Shown: one piece after another, positions 1 to 7,789 of the stretch
How the letters are laid out: every line of letters starts with the position of its first letter
How positions within the stretch are numbered: position 1 is the stretch's first letter
Notes under the pieces: model-generated
What the model was told of the DNA's origin: nothing
Seen by the model: the letters and a program-made list of their open reading frames with translations, nothing else
Database searches by the model: none
Translations under genes and position numbers: made by a program
NCBI GenBank assembly: GCA_902490365.1
Contig: CABUDQ010000063.1
Location: 1 to 9,531 of the forward strand
Direction: 5' to 3'
From: an uncultured Collinsella sp.
GTDB lineage: Bacteria; Actinomycetota; Coriobacteriia; Coriobacteriales; Coriobacteriaceae
Length of the DNA: 9,531 nucleotides

Positions 1-2
1 CT

Positions 3-38
3 GCGGGAATGGCCTATTTGCTCAATGTGTTCGGCTGA
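3..38 (+). CDS. Possible C-terminal end of a gene entering from the left
   Basis: The third frame is open from the window edge and reads AGMAYLLNVFG before a TGA at 36-38. The hydrophobic tail would suit a membrane protein, but eleven residues cannot identify a family. The hairpin at 131-156 has a short T-run on the plus strand as well, so it could end this gene and thrS in a convergent arrangement. Whether this is a real gene end is uncertain. Confidence 0.35.
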   Translation, partial: AGMAYLLNVFG

Positions 39-127
39 GATCGGAAATCAACCAGATTACACAAATTGCAGCGCGAACGGACACATCTCCATACGCCTCT
101 ACAAAAACCTGTACCTTTTTGCACAAC

Positions 128-156
128 AAAAAAAGCCGCCCTAACCAGCGGCTTTT
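128..156 (-). terminator. Rho-independent terminator, distal copy, after thrS
   Basis: A perfect 9-base-pair stem (131-139 with 148-156, AAAAGCCGC/GCGGCTTTT) encloses an 8-base loop. On the minus strand it runs into seven T residues (plus-strand A at 128-134). On the plus strand it is followed by TTTTCTTCT, so it may work in both directions between converging genes. Confidence 0.8.
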
Positions 157-170
157 CTTCTATAGATAAC

Positions 171-205
171 AAAAAAGGCGACCGCCCGCGAGGACGATCG
201 CCTTT
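171..205 (-). terminator. Rho-independent terminator directly after thrS
   Basis: A 14-base-pair stem (174-187 with 192-205) with a 4-base loop lies 22 bases past the thrS stop codon. Read as minus-strand RNA, every position pairs, three of them as G-U. It ends in a U-run (plus-strand A at 171-176). The G-U pairs would be A-C mismatches on the plus strand, which fits use by thrS. Together with 128-156 it forms a double terminator. Confidence 0.9.
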
Positions 206-227
206 GTTAATTCTTGTATGGTTTGTG

Positions 228-1991
<1,764 letters not shown>

Positions 1992-2017
1992 GGGTATGTT
2001 TTCTCCTCTCGGATGCC

Positions 2018-2061
2018 TGATGCAAGTGCGTGCGATGCGCTCGGCGTTTTAACTTGCATCA
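2018..2061 (-). promoter_or_regulatory. Inverted repeat between thrS promoter and start
   Basis: TGATGCAAGT at 2018-2027 and ACTTGCATCA at 2052-2061 are perfect 10-base inverted arms, 24 bases apart. The promoter-side arm touches the -10 box and spans the expected transcription start. It could therefore be a DNA operator for thrS, or a leader hairpin if transcription starts early enough to include most of the arm. The function is inferred from position only. Confidence 0.45.
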
Positions 2062-2088
2062 TTATAGGCAGGTTGCCTTGGTATACAA
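2061..2088 (-). promoter_or_regulatory. Probable sigma-70-type promoter of thrS
   Basis: On the minus strand a consensus -10 TATAAT (2061-2066) is preceded by TTGTAT (2083-2088) as a partial -35, with a 16-base spacer. This places transcription start about 60 bases upstream of the thrS start codon. The -10 is strong and the -35 matches at only three positions. The -35 lies next to the hairpin at 2090-2120. Confidence 0.6.
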
Positions 2089-2089
2089 G

Positions 2090-2120
2090 CGCCCGCCGCA
2101 CCTTAATGGCACGGCGGGCG
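2090..2120 (-). terminator. Hairpin, probable terminator of the zinc-ribbon gene
   Basis: A 13-base-pair GC-rich stem (2090-2102 with 2108-2120) with a 5-base loop lies 100 bases past the stop of the zinc-ribbon gene. As minus-strand RNA all positions pair with two G-U wobbles; on the plus strand those become C-A mismatches, which points to use by minus-strand transcripts. The following U-tract is weak (TTGTAT) and doubles as the thrS -35 box, so termination may be partial. The plus strand has TTTT just outside. Confidence 0.55.
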
Positions 2121-2220
2121 ATTTTCTACGCATGCTTCATCGTGTGGGGGCGGGTTGCGCGTGTGGCTTGCGCGGGACGCGCGGTGCCCGTGGCTTGCGG
2201 CCGGCCCGGCGATGGATGCG

Positions 2221-2652
2221 TTACTGGATGCGAGTTCGGCAGTAGGGGCAGACCTTCCAGTGCGCATCGAGCGGACGATGGCAGCTGGGGCAGACATTGC
2301 GAACCTGGGTGTCGCACACCGGGCAGACGACGAAGTCCTTCTCGATGGGCGCGCCGCACTGCGGGCAGGTGCCGTACTGGGCAAGCTGGCGCTCGCGCAG
2401 AGCCATGTCCAGCTCCTGCTCCTCGCGGTCGGACGCATAGGAGTGCGGGCGCAGGACCAGGTAGGCGATGAGGCCCACAAACGGGATGAGGGCGATGATG
2501 CCCCACGCCACGTAGGCGCTGGCGCCGCGGCGGCGAGCGTCGATGAACACATAGACGACCGACAGCACATACAGGGCGATGATAAAGCCAACGAAGGCAT
2601 AGACGACGCCCATAAGCTGCGGCGACATGAGCTCGGAGATGTACTTGGACAT
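2221..2652 (-). CDS. Membrane protein with PLDc_N-like segment and double zinc ribbon
   Basis: The 143-residue protein has two predicted membrane helices (about 14-37 and 47-67) around a short basic loop (DARRRG). The second helix and its ends (AW, P, G, YLVLRP) resemble the PLDc_N region found in small membrane proteins and at the N terminus of cardiolipin synthases, but no catalytic domain follows. The C-terminal part has four CPxC knuckles: C96/C99, C110/C113, C121/C124 and C135/C138. That is two tandem zinc ribbons of DZANK type, probably cytoplasmic. The start at 2652 is chosen because AAAGG lies 8 bases upstream; an ATG at 2697 in the same frame adds 15 residues without a ribosome site. 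The function is unknown. Such ribbons often bind protein or nucleic acid, so a membrane-tethered adaptor is a reasonable guess. It is a single gene, separated from thrS by a hairpin and promoter. Confidence 0.85.
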   Translation of the reverse strand: MSKYISELMSPQLMGVVYAFVGFIIALYVLSVVYVFIDARRRGASAYVAWGIIALIPFVGLIAYLVLRPHSYASDREEQELDMALRERQLAQYGTCPQCGAPIEKDFVVCPVCDTQVRNVCPSCHRPLDAHWKVCPYCRTRIQ

Positions 2653-2752
2653 TACGGTTACCTTTCGGAATATTAACAGTCCGGTCAAGTTTACCACGGG
2701 GTTTGTTTATATAGGACCACGGCCGGGTACGGGGCTGGCGCGGACACAAACA

Positions 2753-2967
2753 TCTCAATCTGTAACATGTGGGAGCGGAATCCGGGTCTAGGTGTTACAG
2801 ATCGAGACACAGAGGTCCCTCCCCGACTTCAATCTCGATCTGTAACATCTTGGGCTCCAAAACCCCTCTTACTGTTACAGATCGAGACATTCAAAATCCG
2901 CCTGAAGGTTTGTCTCGATCCGTAACATCTGGAACCCAGGTCTTCTGCTTACTGTTACAGAACGAGA
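2753..2967. repeat. Six 15-base elements every 40 bases, alternating orientation
   Basis: The consensus TCTCGATCTGTAACA occurs in plus orientation at 2753, 2833 and 2913, and as its complement TGTTACAGATCGAGA at 2793, 2873 and 2953. Every element starts exactly 40 bases after the previous one, leaving five spacers of exactly 25 bases that differ in sequence. Three copies are exact (2793, 2833, 2873) and the others have one change each. Elements 3 and 5 share a TCT extension, and 4 and 6 share an adjoining CTTAC, so the array partly behaves as an 80-base unit. The pattern stops after six: the expected positions 2713 and 2993 do not match. It lies between the divergent zinc-ribbon gene and FAD oxidoreductase operon. 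Possible roles are a row of protein-binding sites or alternating RNA hairpins. Confidence 0.9.
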
Positions 2968-2987
2968 CGAACCTCTGACACCAGGGG

Positions 2988-3033
2988 CGGCAGATGAGGT
3001 TGTCGAGGTTGTCAAGTCTCACCTCGTCTGCCG
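2988..3033 (+). repeat. 13-base-pair hairpin upstream of the oxidoreductase operon
   Basis: The arms CGGCAGATGAGGT (2988-3000) and ACCTCGTCTGCCG (3021-3033) pair over 13 positions with one U-G wobble on the plus strand and a 20-base loop. A direct repeat GAGGTTGTC (2996-3004 and 3005-3013) runs from one arm into the loop. No T-run follows, so it is not a standard terminator. It could be a leader structure if transcription starts upstream of it. Confidence 0.5.
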
Positions 3034-3105
3034 TTGGCGGGTGTTGCGGGGCTGTTCGCCGCATTGACGCCGCTCTGGGGACGCGCAGACCGTAGGATAG
3101 TCTTA

Positions 3106-3120
3106 TTGACAGCCTGTCAA
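3106..3120. promoter_or_regulatory. Palindromic operator candidate before the FAD oxidoreductase operon
   Basis: TTGACA and TGTCAA form a perfect 6-base inverted repeat around a 3-base centre, ending 17 bases before the GTG start. Further half-sites lie at 3010-3015 (TGTCAA) and 3064-3069 (TTGACG). The position is that of a repressor site for the operon. The regulator is unknown, and no convincing -35/-10 pair was found nearby. Confidence 0.4.
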
Positions 3121-3137
3121 CTTGTCTGGGAGGCACT

Positions 3138-4601
3138 GTGACAGAAACGTTTGATATCGCGATTGTCGGCGCGGGCATCACCGGATGCGCCATCGCGCGG
3201 CAGCTCGCGCGCTATGACCTGTCCATTTGCGTGGTCGAGGCGGCTAACGATATTGCGCTGGGCGCGTCGAAGGCCAACGGCGGCCTGGTGCACGCCGGCT
3301 ACGATCCGGCGCCGGGCACCGTAAAGGCGCAGGTCAACGCCCGTGGCTGCGAGTTGTACGGTACGTGGGCGCAGGAGCTGGGCTTTCTGTTCCGCCGCAA
3401 CGGGTCGATGGTGTTGGGCTTTAACGACGAGGACCGCGCGCACCTGGAGAAACTACGCCAGAATGGCCTGGCAAACGGCGTGCCCGAGTTGTCGATCATT
3501 GGCCCCGAGCGCATCCATGAGCTTGAGCCGCGCGCGAGTGCCCAAGCCACGTACGCACTATGGTGCCCTTCGACTGGTTACGTTGACCCATTTGAAGTGG
3601 CCATCGCTGCTCTGGAAAACGCGGTTGCCAACGGCGTGACATTTATGCGGTCCGCGTCGGTGGAAGCGATTGAGGTTGCTGGCGGCGAGGCTACCGACGG
3701 GACTGCGCGCTTTACGCTGGCAACGCCCGCCGGAGACGTGCGCTGCCGCTATGTGATCAACGCCGCAGGCAATGGAGCCGCGAACATCTCGCATATGGCC
3801 GGTGCCGAGGAGTTTCAGATGGTCTGGCGCCAGGGCAATATCGTGGTGCTGGACAAGGAACCGTGTGCGCTCATGCCGCTCTACCCCGTTCCCACGCCGG
3901 TGTCCAAGGGCGTTATCGTCACGGGTACCGTGCACGGCAACACCGTGATTACCGCGACCGCCGCTGTGCGCGAGCCAGGCGACACGCAGACCTATGCGGA
4001 CGACGTCAACGCGCTCCTGACCGGCGCGCGCAAGCTGGTGCCCGATCTGGACACGCGCCGCGTGGTGCGCGCGTTTGCCGGCGGGCGTCCGGTCATTCAG
4101 GGTGCGAACGACTTCTTTATTGGGCAGTCGGCCGTGATGCCGGGGCTATTCCAGGCGGCGGGCATTCAGTCACCGGGTGTGGCAAGCGCGCCGGCTATTG
4201 CCGAGCGAATGGAACAGGTCCTGCGCGATGCCGGCGTGAAACTGCACGAGCGGGCAGACTGGAACCCAATTCGCCGCGCGCCGGAAGACTTTGACCGCGC
4301 ACCGCTGGCGCGCAAGGAGGAGCTCATTGAGTCCGATCCCGCTTGGGGCCAGATTGTCTGCCGCTGCGAGACGGTGCCCGAAGCCGAGATCGTGGCCGCG
4401 ATTCGACGCCAGCCGGGCGCGGTTTCGGTCGAGGGCGTCAAGCGCCGCTGCCGTGCCGGCATGGGTCGGTGCCAAAGCGGGTTTTGCCAGAGCCGTGTGG
4501 TGGCGATCCTGACGCGCGAGCTGGGCTGCGACCCCAGCGAGGTACTGTTGGAGGATGCCGGTTCCTGGCTGGTCGAGGGTCCGCTGAAGGGGGTGCGCTA
4601 G
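3138..4601 (+). CDS. GlpA-like FAD-dependent dehydrogenase with C-terminal BFD-like [2Fe-2S] domain
   Basis: This 487-residue flavoprotein has a DAO-type FAD domain: the dinucleotide motif GAGITG is at 11-16 and the ribose-binding acid is E34 in VVE. GASKANGGLVHAG at 42-54 is typical of the GlpA and L-2-hydroxyglutarate dehydrogenase group. The C terminus (about 405-455) is a BFD-like domain with CRC (C408, C410) and CRAGMGRCQSGFC (C438, C445, C450); C408, C410, C445 and C450 are the likely [2Fe-2S] ligands. The best guess is oxidation of glycerol 3-phosphate to dihydroxyacetone phosphate, but a 2-hydroxyacid cannot be excluded. The start is GTG with GGGAGG 4 bases upstream. One base separates its stop from the next gene, so it heads a three-gene operon. 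The same trio (GlpA-like, NADH-oxidase-like, DUF1667) is recalled from Thermotoga and clostridia near glycerol genes. E. coli GlpA is longer, at about 540 residues. Confidence 0.9.
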   Translation: MTETFDIAIVGAGITGCAIARQLARYDLSICVVEAANDIALGASKANGGLVHAGYDPAPGTVKAQVNARGCELYGTWAQELGFLFRRNGSMVLGFNDEDRAHLEKLRQNGLANGVPELSIIGPERIHELEPRASAQATYALWCPSTGYVDPFEVAIAALENAVANGVTFMRSASVEAIEVAGGEATDGTARFTLATPAGDVRCRYVINAAGNGAANISHMAGAEEFQMVWRQGNIVVLDKEPCALMPLYPVPTPVSKGVIVTGTVHGNTVITATAAVREPGDTQTYADDVNALLTGARKLVPDLDTRRVVRAFAGGRPVIQGANDFFIGQSAVMPGLFQAAGIQSPGVASAPAIAERMEQVLRDAGVKLHERADWNPIRRAPEDFDRAPLARKEELIESDPAWGQIVCRCETVPEAEIVAAIRRQPGAVSVEGVKRRCRAGMGRCQSGFCQSRVVAILTRELGCDPSEVLLEDAGSWLVEGPLKGVR

Positions 4602-4602
4602 G

Positions 4603-5976
4603 ATGGCGACGTTTGATATGCGCGACGAACGCGCGGAGGCTCGAACCGCAGAGGTCGGAGCCTCCGCGCCCGTACAAACGCAAGCCTTCGACGTGGTCGT
4701 TATCGGCGGCGGCCCCGCCGGCATGGCGGCCGCGCTGGCCGCGCATAAGGCCGGAGCGCGCGTGGCCATCGTGGAGCGCGAGCAGCACCTGGGCGGCATC
4801 CTCCGCCAATGCATCCACCCCGGCTTTGGCCTGTCGCACTTTAAACAGGAGCTCACCGGTCCCGAGTACGCGCAGCGCTTTATCGACCAGGTGCACGCAA
4901 CCGACATTGCGCTGTTCCTGAACAGCATGGTGATTGGGATTGATTCAGGCGAGTCTGCGGAAGACACCGCGGTCCACACCGTCACGCTCATGAGCCCCAC
5001 CGGCATGCTGCAGCTCACCGGACGGGCGGTCGTCCTTGCCATGGGCTGCCGCGAGCGCACCCGCAGCGAGATCAAGATTCCCGGTAGCCGTCCCGCCGGC
5101 GTATTTACGGCCGGCTTGGCGCAGCGATACATCAATATCGAGAACCTCAAGCCCGGCTCGCGCACCGTCATTTTGGGCTCGGGAGACATCGGGCTTATCA
5201 TGGCGCGCCGCTGCACGCTTGAGGGGATTTCCGTCGAGGGCGTGTACGAGCTCATGCCGTACGCCAACGGTCTGCGCCGCAACGTCAAGAACTGCCTGGA
5301 CGACTTTGGAATTCCGCTGCACCTGTCCACCACGGTCACGCGCGTGATCGGGCGCGATCGCGTGGAGGCCGTCGAGGTGAGCCAGGTCGATGAACACCTG
5401 GCGCCCATTCCGGGAACCGAGCGCGTTGTCCCGTGCGACACGCTGCTGCTTTCGGTGGGATTGATTCCCGAGAACGAGCTTTCGGTTGCCGCGGGCGTGG
5501 AGCTTGACCCACGCACGCGCGGCGCCGTGGTGGACCAGAGCCTCCAGACAGGCGTGCCGGGCATCTTTGCCTGCGGCAACGTGCTGCACGTGCACGACCT
5601 GGCAGACAATGTAACGACCGAGTCCGAGCGCGCCGGCGCGGCCGCGGCGGCGTACGCGCTGGGTGGCAGCGCGGATGTCGAGACGGGCGCGAATTGCCAG
5701 CTCACGGTCTCCCCTGCCGGTATCGCGGGCTACGCACTGCCGGGACGCATTACGGCTGTGGCACTCACCAAACTCAACTTCCGTGTGCGCCGACCGGTTG
5801 ATGCCGCCCGCGTACGTATTCTGGCAGGCGACGAGGAGCTGTTTGCAGGCAAGGTCCGCCCGTTAAAACCGAGCGTCATGGAAAGCTTCCCGCTGCCGGC
5901 AAAGGTGATTCAGCACGCACTCGACCAAGGTGTTAGCGAGATTGTCCTGTCCGTCGACCCCGTAGAGGAGGCGTAA
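4603..5976 (+). CDS. FAD/NAD-binding oxidoreductase subunit (pyridine nucleotide-disulfide family)
   Basis: The 457-residue protein has an FAD motif GGGPAG at 35-40 with acid E58 after the second strand, a second dinucleotide motif GSGDIG at 192-197 suited to NAD(P)H, and the closing FAD motif GIFACGN at 319-325. The sequence GGILRQCIHPGFG (64-76) has one cysteine and no CxxxxC redox pair, so disulfide reductase activity is unlikely. It probably passes electrons between the partner flavoprotein and NAD or another carrier. About 28 residues precede the first strand and look disordered. The ATG at 4603 has AGGGGG 9 bases upstream, overlapping the end of the preceding gene, so translation is likely coupled. 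The family is known beside GlpA-like and DUF1667 proteins. The C-terminal region after residue 370 is family-specific, with no motif I can name. Confidence 0.9.
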   Translation: MATFDMRDERAEARTAEVGASAPVQTQAFDVVVIGGGPAGMAAALAAHKAGARVAIVEREQHLGGILRQCIHPGFGLSHFKQELTGPEYAQRFIDQVHATDIALFLNSMVIGIDSGESAEDTAVHTVTLMSPTGMLQLTGRAVVLAMGCRERTRSEIKIPGSRPAGVFTAGLAQRYINIENLKPGSRTVILGSGDIGLIMARRCTLEGISVEGVYELMPYANGLRRNVKNCLDDFGIPLHLSTTVTRVIGRDRVEAVEVSQVDEHLAPIPGTERVVPCDTLLLSVGLIPENELSVAAGVELDPRTRGAVVDQSLQTGVPGIFACGNVLHVHDLADNVTTESERAGAAAAAYALGGSADVETGANCQLTVSPAGIAGYALPGRITAVALTKLNFRVRRPVDAARVRILAGDEELFAGKVRPLKPSVMESFPLPAKVIQHALDQGVSEIVLSVDPVEEA

Positions 5977-5980
5977 GGCC

Positions 5981-6379
5981 ATGAGCATAAACGCGATCGA
6001 GACACTGCAGTTCAACTGCACCACCTGCCCATCCGAGTGCCTCCTGACCGTAGAGGTGGAGCGCGACGCCAATGGCGCCGTGGTGAAAGTGCGCTCGGTA
6101 ACCGGCAACAACTGCCCGCGCGGCGATACGTTCGCGCATCAGGAGCTCGCCTGCCCCATGCGCGTGCTCACGACGACCGTGGCCGTCTCCTGCGGCGACG
6201 AAGCTCTGCTCCCCGTGCGCACGGCCGAAGCCATCCCGCTGGCACTCCACGCCCAAGCCATGGACCTCATCCGCGGCGTTGTCGTCGAGGCCCCCATCCG
6301 CATGGGCGACGTCGTGCTAGAGAACCTCCTAGACACCAACATCAACCTAATCGCCAGCATGGATATCGACCGAGCCTAA
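5981..6379 (+). CDS. DUF1667 Cys-rich small protein, third subunit of the oxidoreductase operon
   Basis: The 132-residue protein starts 4 bases after the previous stop, with GAGGAGG 9 bases upstream, so it is co-translated with the two flavoproteins. Near its N terminus it has CTTCPSEC (C13, C16, C20), then C45 in NNCPRG, C58 in ACPMR and C71. The CxxCxxxC group plus C45 could bind an iron-sulfur cluster or zinc. This pattern and the RVLTTTV stretch are typical of DUF1667 (PF07892). No signal peptide or membrane segment is seen. The biochemical role is not established as far as I know. Its constant partnership with GlpA-like proteins suggests an electron-transfer or assembly subunit. Confidence 0.9.
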   Translation: MSINAIETLQFNCTTCPSECLLTVEVERDANGAVVKVRSVTGNNCPRGDTFAHQELACPMRVLTTTVAVSCGDEALLPVRTAEAIPLALHAQAMDLIRGVVVEAPIRMGDVVLENLLDTNINLIASMDIDRA

Positions 6380-6380
6380 G

Positions 6381-6435
6381 TAGCTAATTGGGGACGGGGC
6401 TCTTTAGCTAATTAGGGACGGAGCTCTTTTAGCTA
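6381..6435 (+). repeat. Tandem GGGACGG-loop hairpins, two copies
   Basis: TAGCTAA/TTAGCTA stems (6381-6387 with 6404-6410; 6405-6411 with 6429-6435) enclose loops of the form TTNGGGACGGNGCTCT. The two units are a 24-base direct repeat and share the middle TAGCTA (6405-6410), so only one can fold fully at a time. The pair starts one base after the DUF1667 stop codon. A third copy lies inverted at 7963-7995. Confidence 0.8.
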
Positions 6436-6463
6436 CCCCGCCATCCACCCGGTCCTCCTCCGC

Positions 6464-6530
6464 AGTTGCGGTGAAATACGGACTGTTTTATGGCTTCAGG
6501 CCGCTAAACAGTCCGTATTTCACCGCAACT
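6464..6530. repeat. 67-base palindromic element, copy 1 (perfect arms)
   Basis: Perfect 25-base inverted arms (6464-6488 and 6506-6530) begin AGTTGCGGTGAAATACGG and surround a 17-base loop containing GGCTTCAGGC. ATGAGGG follows after one base. No T-run follows, so it is not a standard terminator. A second copy in the same orientation is at 8001-8067. Dispersed small palindromic repeats of this kind behave like REP or MITE sequences; no encoded protein is present. Confidence 0.9.
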
Positions 6531-6552
6531 TATGAGGGCGCGCATGGGATGC

Positions 6553-6606
6553 AAAGGAGTGTCCCGAAGTGCCGGCATAAAAGGAACGTCCCTATGTGCC
6601 GGGCTT
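6553..6606 (+). repeat. 27-base tandem repeat with GTCCC and TGCCGG
   Basis: Two adjacent 27-base units (6553-6579, 6580-6606) share AAAGGA, GTCCC and GTGCCGG, with several changes between them. The CCGGCA and TGCCGG parts can also pair imperfectly across the units. The sequence resembles the arms of the hairpin at 7736-7766 (GGCAAAGGG/CCCTTTGCC), suggesting a decayed relative. It lies just ahead of the peptidase gene and may overlap its promoter, which I could not place. Confidence 0.55.
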
Positions 6607-6643
6607 GGGATACCATGGTGGCAGCCTAGCGAAAGGATGTTTC

Positions 6644-7732
6644 ATGGCACATGTCGATGACCAGCGCATGGCGCGCGTGCTCGATGCGCTCGAGGATCAG
6701 CACCCCGGTGCGCAGCTGCTCGTGAATGACCCGTGGTCGATCTATTACCTGACCGGCTTTTATGCCGATATGTTCGAGCGTTTTTGCGGCGTGCTGCTCG
6801 CGCGCGATGACGAGCCCGTGATCTTGGTCAATGCCCTGCATCAGCTGCCCGAGTACGACAATGCCCGCGTCGCCTACCACACCGATACCGATGTCGTGAC
6901 CGACGCCATCGCGAGTGAGATCGACCCAGCCAAGCCGCTTGGCATCGACACTGTCATGCGTTCCGGCTTTTTGATGCCGCTCATGGAGCGCCACGCCGCG
7001 AGCGAGTTTTTCCTGGGCGACTTTGCCGTCACCGCCGCGCGCACCTACAAAGACGCCGCCGAGCAGGAGCTCATGCGCGTGTCCTCGGCAGTCAACGACG
7101 CCGTGATGGCCGACGCGATCAAACTCGTCCACGAGGGCGTGACGGAGCGCGAAATCGCCGACCAAATGCTCGGCCTGTATCGCAAGCACGGCTGCGAGGG
7201 CTTTAGCTTTCCGCCCATCGTGAGCTTTGGCGCCAACGCCGGCGACCCGCATCACGAACCCGACGACACCGTGCTCAAGCGCGGCGACGTGGTGCTGTTC
7301 GACATTGGCGGACGCCGCTGCAACTATTGCTCGGACATGACGCGCACGTTCTTTTGGGGCGAGCCGGACGAGGAGACGGCACGCATCTACGACATCGTGC
7401 GCCGCGCCAACGAGGCCGCCGAAGCGCTCATCGCACCGGGCGTGCGCATGTGCGACCTGGACCGCGCCGCACGCGATGTGATCGAGGACGCAGGCTATGG
7501 GCAGTACTTTACGCACCGCTTGGGACACTCGATCGGCCTGCAGAACCACGAGCCGGGCGACGTCTCGCTGGTCAACGAGCAAGTCGTAGAGCCAGGCATG
7601 ACGTTCTCCATCGAACCGGGCATCTACCTCCCCGGCCGCACCGGCGTCCGCATCGAGGACTTGGCCCTGGTGACCGAGTCCGGCGTCGAGATCCTCAATG
7701 CCTACCCCCACGATCCGGTCCGCCTAGACTAG
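6644..7732 (+). CDS. M24 family metallopeptidase (Xaa-Pro dipeptidase or aminopeptidase P type)
   Basis: The 362-residue cytoplasmic peptidase would cleave the bond before proline in small peptides. A creatinase-like N-terminal domain (about 9-131) is followed by the pita-bread catalytic domain. All five metal ligands are visible: D220 (FDIGG), D231 (CSDMTRT), H295 (HRLGHSIG), E324 (SIEPG) and E338 (VRIED). The proton-shuttling histidine is H203 in GDPHHEP. Two metal ions, usually Mn or Co, are expected. The length and the single N-terminal domain match short PepQ-like enzymes; dipeptidase and aminopeptidase activity cannot be told apart by eye. The start at 6644 is preceded by GAAAGGA with a 6-base gap; an in-frame ATG at 6596 would add 16 residues from repeat sequence and has no clear ribosome site. 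It stands alone between two repeat-filled intergenic regions, with a hairpin 3 bases after its stop. Confidence 0.93.
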   Translation: MAHVDDQRMARVLDALEDQHPGAQLLVNDPWSIYYLTGFYADMFERFCGVLLARDDEPVILVNALHQLPEYDNARVAYHTDTDVVTDAIASEIDPAKPLGIDTVMRSGFLMPLMERHAASEFFLGDFAVTAARTYKDAAEQELMRVSSAVNDAVMADAIKLVHEGVTEREIADQMLGLYRKHGCEGFSFPPIVSFGANAGDPHHEPDDTVLKRGDVVLFDIGGRRCNYCSDMTRTFFWGEPDEETARIYDIVRRANEAAEALIAPGVRMCDLDRAARDVIEDAGYGQYFTHRLGHSIGLQNHEPGDVSLVNEQVVEPGMTFSIEPGIYLPGRTGVRIEDLALVTESGVEILNAYPHDPVRLD

Positions 7733-7735
7733 GCA

Positions 7736-7766
7736 ATGCGGCAAAGGGGCTGTCCCTTTGCCGCAT
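7736..7766 (+). terminator. Strong hairpin after the peptidase gene
   Basis: A perfect 13-base-pair stem (7736-7748 with 7754-7766, ATGCGGCAAAGGG/CCCTTTGCCGCAT) and 5-base loop starts 3 bases after the stop codon. It has no T-run, so it may stop transcription weakly or protect the mRNA end. The arms resemble the 27-base repeats before the gene, so it may be a repeat element reused as a gene end. Confidence 0.6.
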
Positions 7767-7789
7767 CACATGAATGCCGTCACAAAAAC

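Noticed and set aside
1992..2090. T-box riboswitch upstream of thrS
   Set aside because: The conserved T-box antiterminator sequence is not present and the leader is only about 60 bases.
2753..2967. CRISPR array
   Set aside because: The 15-base elements alternate in orientation, spacers are 25 bases, and no cas gene is nearby.
3064..3098. Promoter of the FAD oxidoreductase operon from TTGACG and TAGGAT
   Set aside because: The spacer would be 23 bases, too long for a sigma-70 promoter.
4170..5705. Minus-strand open frame of 511 codons
   Set aside because: It is opposite the two well-supported flavoprotein genes, Ser/Arg/Pro/Thr-rich and without recognisable motifs.
6626..7711. Minus-strand open frame of 361 codons
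   Set aside because: It is antisense to the M24 peptidase, which has all metal ligands; the composition is that of a shadow frame.
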